From M3007 sp964392655 (GTDB taxonomy: Bacteria; Bacteroidota; Bacteroidia; Chitinophagales; Saprospiraceae), in contig CAYMQY010000202.1 in the NCBI GenBank assembly GCA_964392655.1, forward strand, positions 1-8,320: a DNA stretch of 8,320 nt, written 5' to 3'. This document shows positions 5,031 through 8,320 of this stretch, piece by piece. The position numbers and the translations under genes are program-made. Within the stretch, counting starts at the first letter, position 1. Every line of letters starts with the position of its first letter. The notes under the pieces are model-generated. The model was not told the DNA's origin and ran no database searches. It saw only the letters and a list, made by a program, of their open reading frames with translations.

Positions 5031-8000
5031 TCACCACTTCCCCTTTCGCAACATCGCTTCCAGATTTCCCGACCCTGCCGGTTTGGAACCCATTTCGTAG
5101 CTGCGCTCAAATCCCGCCTTGTCCAGCACGGCAATTTCTGCAAGTTTTTCCTTGCGCAAGCCGGCATTCAGCGCAGCCAGTTCTTTGCCGAAAAAGTCGT
5201 CGGCTTTGGCGCGTACCTGCCGGAGTTCGGATTTGATGACCTCCTTGCGATCCAGCACCGAACGGGTGGGCAGGTCGTCGGAAAACTCCGTGAACACGTA
5301 CAACTTGCCGAGCCGGGCGCGCAATTGCTGTTCGCCCGTGATGCCTTTGGACTCAATGGTTTCGGTGAGCGTTTTGCGGAACGCTTCGAGCCGATCGCTG
5401 TACTGGCCCAACTGCGTTTTCAACGCCTTGTTTTTCACCACAGCGGCGCGGCGGTCGGCACTGTCTTTTGCGCCTTGAACCTGTGCTACAAGCAGACCGA
5501 GGTCTTCTACCAACCCGAACAGTTCTTTGGAAATCCGGCTCCTTTCCGCATAATCCAGCCCCGGCTGTATCGGATCGGGAATAAGTTCGAGCGTGCCGGA
5601 ATCGGTAAAATCACCCGCCTTGAGCCGCACCTGATACGTGCCGGGCAGTGCCATCGGCCCGACAAACCCGGCATACACCCCGGCTTCGCCCTGCACAAGC
5701 ACCCCGCGCGCGGCTTTGGGCGGTGCAGCGCGCATGTCCCAGCGCACGACGTTGATGCCCTTGCGTTTGGTGCCGGGCAGGGTGGCTATTTTTTTCCCGG
5801 AGGGATCATAAATTTCGAGGCTCACGTCGCCTGTGTTCAGGCGGTCTTTCAGGTAGTACTGGATGGTGGCGTTTTCCGTGGGGTTCGGGCCGGTGTAGGC
5901 GTCGGTATTCGGAAATGCCTGCCCGTAGTGCCCCGTCGTCACCGGCACAGGACGCGTGCGCAACAGAGCCGCGTCTTTTTGCAGCAGCTCAGGCGTCAGG
6001 CCGCGGAATGGCGCGATGTCGTCTACGATAAAAATGCCGCGCCCGTGTGTGGCGATGACGAGGTCGTTGGTGGCAGGCTCCACAAGCAGGTCGCGCACGG
6101 CCACGTATTCGGGCAGTTTGGCTTTGTACTGCACCCAGGTTTTACCGCCGTCGTTGCTGATGTACAGGCCGAATTCGGTGCCGAGAAACAGCAGGTCAGG
6201 GTTCACGAGGTCTTCAATGATGACGTGCGCATAGCCCTGCAAGGGTTCGCCGGTACTGAGGAGCGACCAGGTTTTGCCGCCGTCGTCTGTGCGGGCGACG
6301 TAGGGGCGCATGTCCCCGTACGCGTGGTTGTCGAAAGTGGCGTAGGCGCGGTTTCGGTTGTGGCGGCTGGGCGTCACACGGCTCACCCAGGTACCTTTGG
6401 GCACGCCGGGGATGTTTTGGGAAATGAGCGACCAGTTTTTGCCACCGTCGCGGGTCACCTGAATGTTGCCGTCGTCGGTGCCCACGTAGATCAGGTTTTC
6501 GTCCAAAGGCGAAGGGCCTATAGAATAAATCGTGCAGTGGTTTTCGGCGGAGGTGTTGTCCACGGTAAGGCCGCCGCTGGCGTATTGCTGCTGCTTGATG
6601 GTGTCGTTGGTGGTCAGGTCGGGCGAAATGCGCGTCCAAGTGGTGCCGCGATCGGTGGTTTTGAACAGAAATTGCGCGCCGCAATACAGGGCATTGGGGT
6701 TGGCCGTGCCGCGCACGAGCGGCGTGTTCCAGTTCCAGCGGTACTTCGGGTCGCCTTGCTGTTCCTGCGGCTGGATAAATTTGCTTTGGCCGGTTTTCAG
6801 GTTCACGCGGTTGATGCTGCCGCCCTGACTTTCAGCGTATACGATGTCCGCGTCCTGCGCGTCGGGCTGCACCCAGAAGCCGTCGCCGCCGTTGAGCGAT
6901 TCCCAGTCGCGGTTTTCGATGCCGCCTCTGCTCCGGGAGGGGCCGCGCCACGAGCCGTTGTCCTGCAAACCACCGTACACGTTGTAGGGCGACTGGTTGT
7001 CGGCAGCCACCTGGTAAAACTGCGATACAGGCAGGTTTTTCAGGTGCGTCCACGACACGCCGTAGTCGAGGCTCATGTACACGCCGCCGTCGGTGCCGAG
7101 GTACAAGTGGTTGGGGCTGTTGGGATTGATCCACAGGGCATGGTGGTCGGAGTGTACCCAGCCGCTGCTGCCGCCGCCTTCGGAAAACGAGTATCCGCCG
7201 TCGGTGCTGATGGACAGGGAAAATGCCGGGCGGTACACCCGTTTGGGATTTTGGGTATCCACCACGAGCGTGCTGAAGTAGAACGGCCGGGCGGTCACGT
7301 TGGAGGTGGCGCTTTGGTGTTTCCAGGTTTCGCCGCCGTCGGCGGAAATGAGCAGGCTGGTGTTTTCGCTTTCCACGATGGCAAACACGTTGTCGGGTGC
7401 GCTGGGCGCCAGCGCCAGGGCGATGCGTCCGAAGGTGCCGGTGGGCAGGCCGTTGGTGATCTTGCGCCAGGTTTTGCCGCCGTCGGTGCTTTTGTGCAGG
7501 GCGCTACCCGGGCCACCGGACACGAAGGAGTACGGAGTGCGGCGGAACTGCCACATCGAAGCAAGCAGCACATCCGGGTTGCGCGGGTCCATGAGGATGT
7601 CGGCGCAGCCGGTTTTTTCGTCGGTGTACAGGATTTTTTCCCAGGTTTTGCCGCCGTCGGTGGTTTTGTACAAGCCGCGGTCGGGGCTGTCGCTCCAGAG
7701 CGGACCGGGCACGGCCACGTACACCGTGTTCGGCTCCTTGGGGTGGATGATAATTTTGGAAATATGCTCACTTTTTTCGAGGCCCATGCGCGTCCAGTTG
7801 CGGCCGGCGTCGGTGCTGCGGTAGATACCGAGTCCGATGGCCACGCTGTTGCGCATGTTGCTTTCTCCGGTACCCACCCATACGACGTCGGGCTTGGACT
7901 GGTCAATGGCAATGGCGCCGATGGACTGCGGGTATTTTTCGAAGACCGGCTCGAAGGTCATGCCCGCCGTGGTGGATTTCCACACACCGCCGCCGGCTGC

Positions 8001-8186
8001 GCCGACGTAGAGCACTTTCGGGTTGTTGTTCACGCCTTCGATGGCAGTGATGCGTCCGCTCATTACCGCCGGGCCGATATTGCGGGCTTCGATGGCGCCG
8101 AAGGTGGCGGAGGAGAGGGTGGTTTGGGCGTAAGCGCCGGAGAGCATTGAAAATGAAAACAGTACGATGGAAATAAGGTACCTCAT
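5031..8186 (-). CDS. Secreted sortilin/VPS10-like BNR (Asp-box) beta-propeller protein, 1051 residues
   Basis: The protein starts with a signal peptide, MRYLISIVLFSFSMLSGAYA, with cleavage near A20-Q21. About 710 residues follow with eleven Asp-box motifs (S/T-x-D-x-G-x-T/S-W/F) starting near residues 71 (degenerate), 124, 175, 233, 281, 327, 372, 510, 578, 633 and 677. The gap between 379 and 510 contains YGGLQDNGSW (404-413) and looks like a boundary between two propellers. A beta-sandwich-like region follows (about 775-870, with SLEIYDPSGKKIATL and VVRWDMR, resembling FlgD-type Ig domains), then a charged, probably helical tail (870-1020). No type IX secretion C-terminal domain is evident. 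Such proteins are often annotated as sortilin-like or glycosyl hydrolase BNR-repeat proteins; catalytic activity is unproven and a binding role is equally likely. The ATG at 8184-8186 is chosen because the signal peptide starts there; an in-frame ATG at 8231 would add 15 residues ahead of it. It leads a unit with the phosphoesterase. Confidence 0.9.
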   Translation of the reverse strand: MRYLISIVLFSFSMLSGAYAQTTLSSATFGAIEARNIGPAVMSGRITAIEGVNNNPKVLYVGAAGGGVWKSTTAGMTFEPVFEKYPQSIGAIAIDQSKPDVVWVGTGESNMRNSVAIGLGIYRSTDAGRNWTRMGLEKSEHISKIIIHPKEPNTVYVAVPGPLWSDSPDRGLYKTTDGGKTWEKILYTDEKTGCADILMDPRNPDVLLASMWQFRRTPYSFVSGGPGSALHKSTDGGKTWRKITNGLPTGTFGRIALALAPSAPDNVFAIVESENTSLLISADGGETWKHQSATSNVTARPFYFSTLVVDTQNPKRVYRPAFSLSISTDGGYSFSEGGGSSGWVHSDHHALWINPNSPNHLYLGTDGGVYMSLDYGVSWTHLKNLPVSQFYQVAADNQSPYNVYGGLQDNGSWRGPSRSRGGIENRDWESLNGGDGFWVQPDAQDADIVYAESQGGSINRVNLKTGQSKFIQPQEQQGDPKYRWNWNTPLVRGTANPNALYCGAQFLFKTTDRGTTWTRISPDLTTNDTIKQQQYASGGLTVDNTSAENHCTIYSIGPSPLDENLIYVGTDDGNIQVTRDGGKNWSLISQNIPGVPKGTWVSRVTPSRHNRNRAYATFDNHAYGDMRPYVARTDDGGKTWSLLSTGEPLQGYAHVIIEDLVNPDLLFLGTEFGLYISNDGGKTWVQYKAKLPEYVAVRDLLVEPATNDLVIATHGRGIFIVDDIAPFRGLTPELLQKDAALLRTRPVPVTTGHYGQAFPNTDAYTGPNPTENATIQYYLKDRLNTGDVSLEIYDPSGKKIATLPGTKRKGINVVRWDMRAAPPKAARGVLVQGEAGVYAGFVGPMALPGTYQVRLKAGDFTDSGTLELIPDPIQPGLDYAERSRISKELFGLVEDLGLLVAQVQGAKDSADRRAAVVKNKALKTQLGQYSDRLEAFRKTLTETIESKGITGEQQLRARLGKLYVFTEFSDDLPTRSVLDRKEVIKSELRQVRAKADDFFGKELAALNAGLRKEKLAEIAVLDKAGFERSYEMGSKPAGSGNLEAMLRKGKW

Positions 8187-8203
8187 GGATTGATTTTTGT
8201 TTG

Positions 8204-8233
8204 CTGTGACAGGGAATAAAAAAAGTGTCACAG
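8204..8233. promoter_or_regulatory. Spaced 8-bp inverted repeat upstream of the propeller gene
   Basis: CTGTGACA (8204-8211) and TGTCACAG (8226-8233) are perfect inverted copies separated by 14 bp that include a run of seven A, 17 bp before the propeller start codon. It could be an operator or a leader hairpin. TGTGA/TCACA halves recall CRP-type sites, but the spacing (18 bp between them rather than 6) does not fit. No TAnnTTTG box could be found for this gene. Confidence 0.4.
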
Positions 8234-8254
8234 AGGCTCACAGAGTATGGGAGC

Positions 8255-8318
8255 ACACAGAGTTTTTTGTCATTCCGCAGGAATCAGTCCACTCTTAATA
8301 GGCGAAAAAACTCTGTGT
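8255..8318. repeat. 14-bp inverted repeat enclosing copy B of the dispersed hairpin repeat
   Basis: ACACAGAGTTTTTT (8255-8268) and AAAAAACTCTGTGT (8305-8318) are a perfect 14-bp inverted repeat with a 36-nt loop. The loop holds a second hairpin, ATTCC/GGAAT with loop GCA (8272-8284). Positions 8263-8290 match 2988-3015 at 24 of 28 bases. The word CACAGAG also occurs at 8229-8235 and 8239-8245, giving three direct copies and one inverted copy within 90 bp. It lies in the spacer upstream of the propeller gene. Confidence 0.75.
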
Positions 8319-8320
8319 AA

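Noticed and set aside
5325..8150. A 941-codon open frame on the plus strand, antisense to the propeller gene
   Set aside because: Its translation shows no domain and is rich in Ala, Val, Gly and His, as expected from reading high-GC codons antisense; the minus-strand frame has a signal peptide and eleven Asp boxes.

Overview
The window looks like ordinary chromosome from a fairly GC-rich member of the Bacteroidota, possibly the Saprospiria/Lewinella side of the phylum (the finer placement is a guess). The signs are: -7 boxes matching the Bacteroidota consensus TAnnTTTG upstream of two genes, no Shine-Dalgarno-like purine runs before the starts, two DUF4199 membrane proteins (a family typical of this phylum), exported proteins with Gln at or next to the predicted cleavage site, and gene borders filled with short hairpin-forming repeats. 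No phage, transposase, CRISPR, tRNA, rRNA or defence genes were found.

Layout. Seven complete or nearly complete genes and one truncated gene are present; all but one lie on the minus strand. From the left: the first 42 codons of an exported protein with a carboxypeptidase-regulatory-like fold, probably a TonB-dependent receptor or outer-membrane barrel (1-128); an aldo/keto reductase of the YghZ type (273-1247); a perfect 56-bp tandem duplication (1271-1382); then a two-gene transcription unit read leftwards from a promoter near 2950, encoding a DUF4199 membrane protein and a membrane-anchored alpha/beta-hydrolase-fold protein that has lost its catalytic serine. A 240-bp divergent intergenic region with repeat hairpins separates this from the only plus-strand gene, a GNAT acetyltransferase (3170-3679). 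That gene converges on a second DUF4199 gene (3791-4354), and a 111-bp spacer of ATGAGTGATGAAC-like repeats able to form a long hairpin lies between them. The right half is another leftward unit: a 1051-residue secreted sortilin/BNR-type beta-propeller protein (5031-8186) followed after 2 nt by an MPPED-like metallophosphoesterase (4402-5028). The last 130 bases hold several inverted repeats upstream of the propeller gene.

How the genes relate. The firm couplings are positional: DUF4199 with the hydrolase-fold protein (6 nt apart), and the propeller protein with the phosphoesterase (2 nt apart). No shared pathway can be read from the set. The aldo/keto reductase and acetyltransferase look like stand-alone small-molecule enzymes.

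Most notable points: the Ser-to-Gly change in the hydrolase nucleophile elbow together with a Gly-to-Asp change in its oxyanion motif; and a dispersed 28-bp repeat whose two copies in this window differ by a compensatory base-pair change in a small hairpin. I saw no convincing undescribed multi-gene system.
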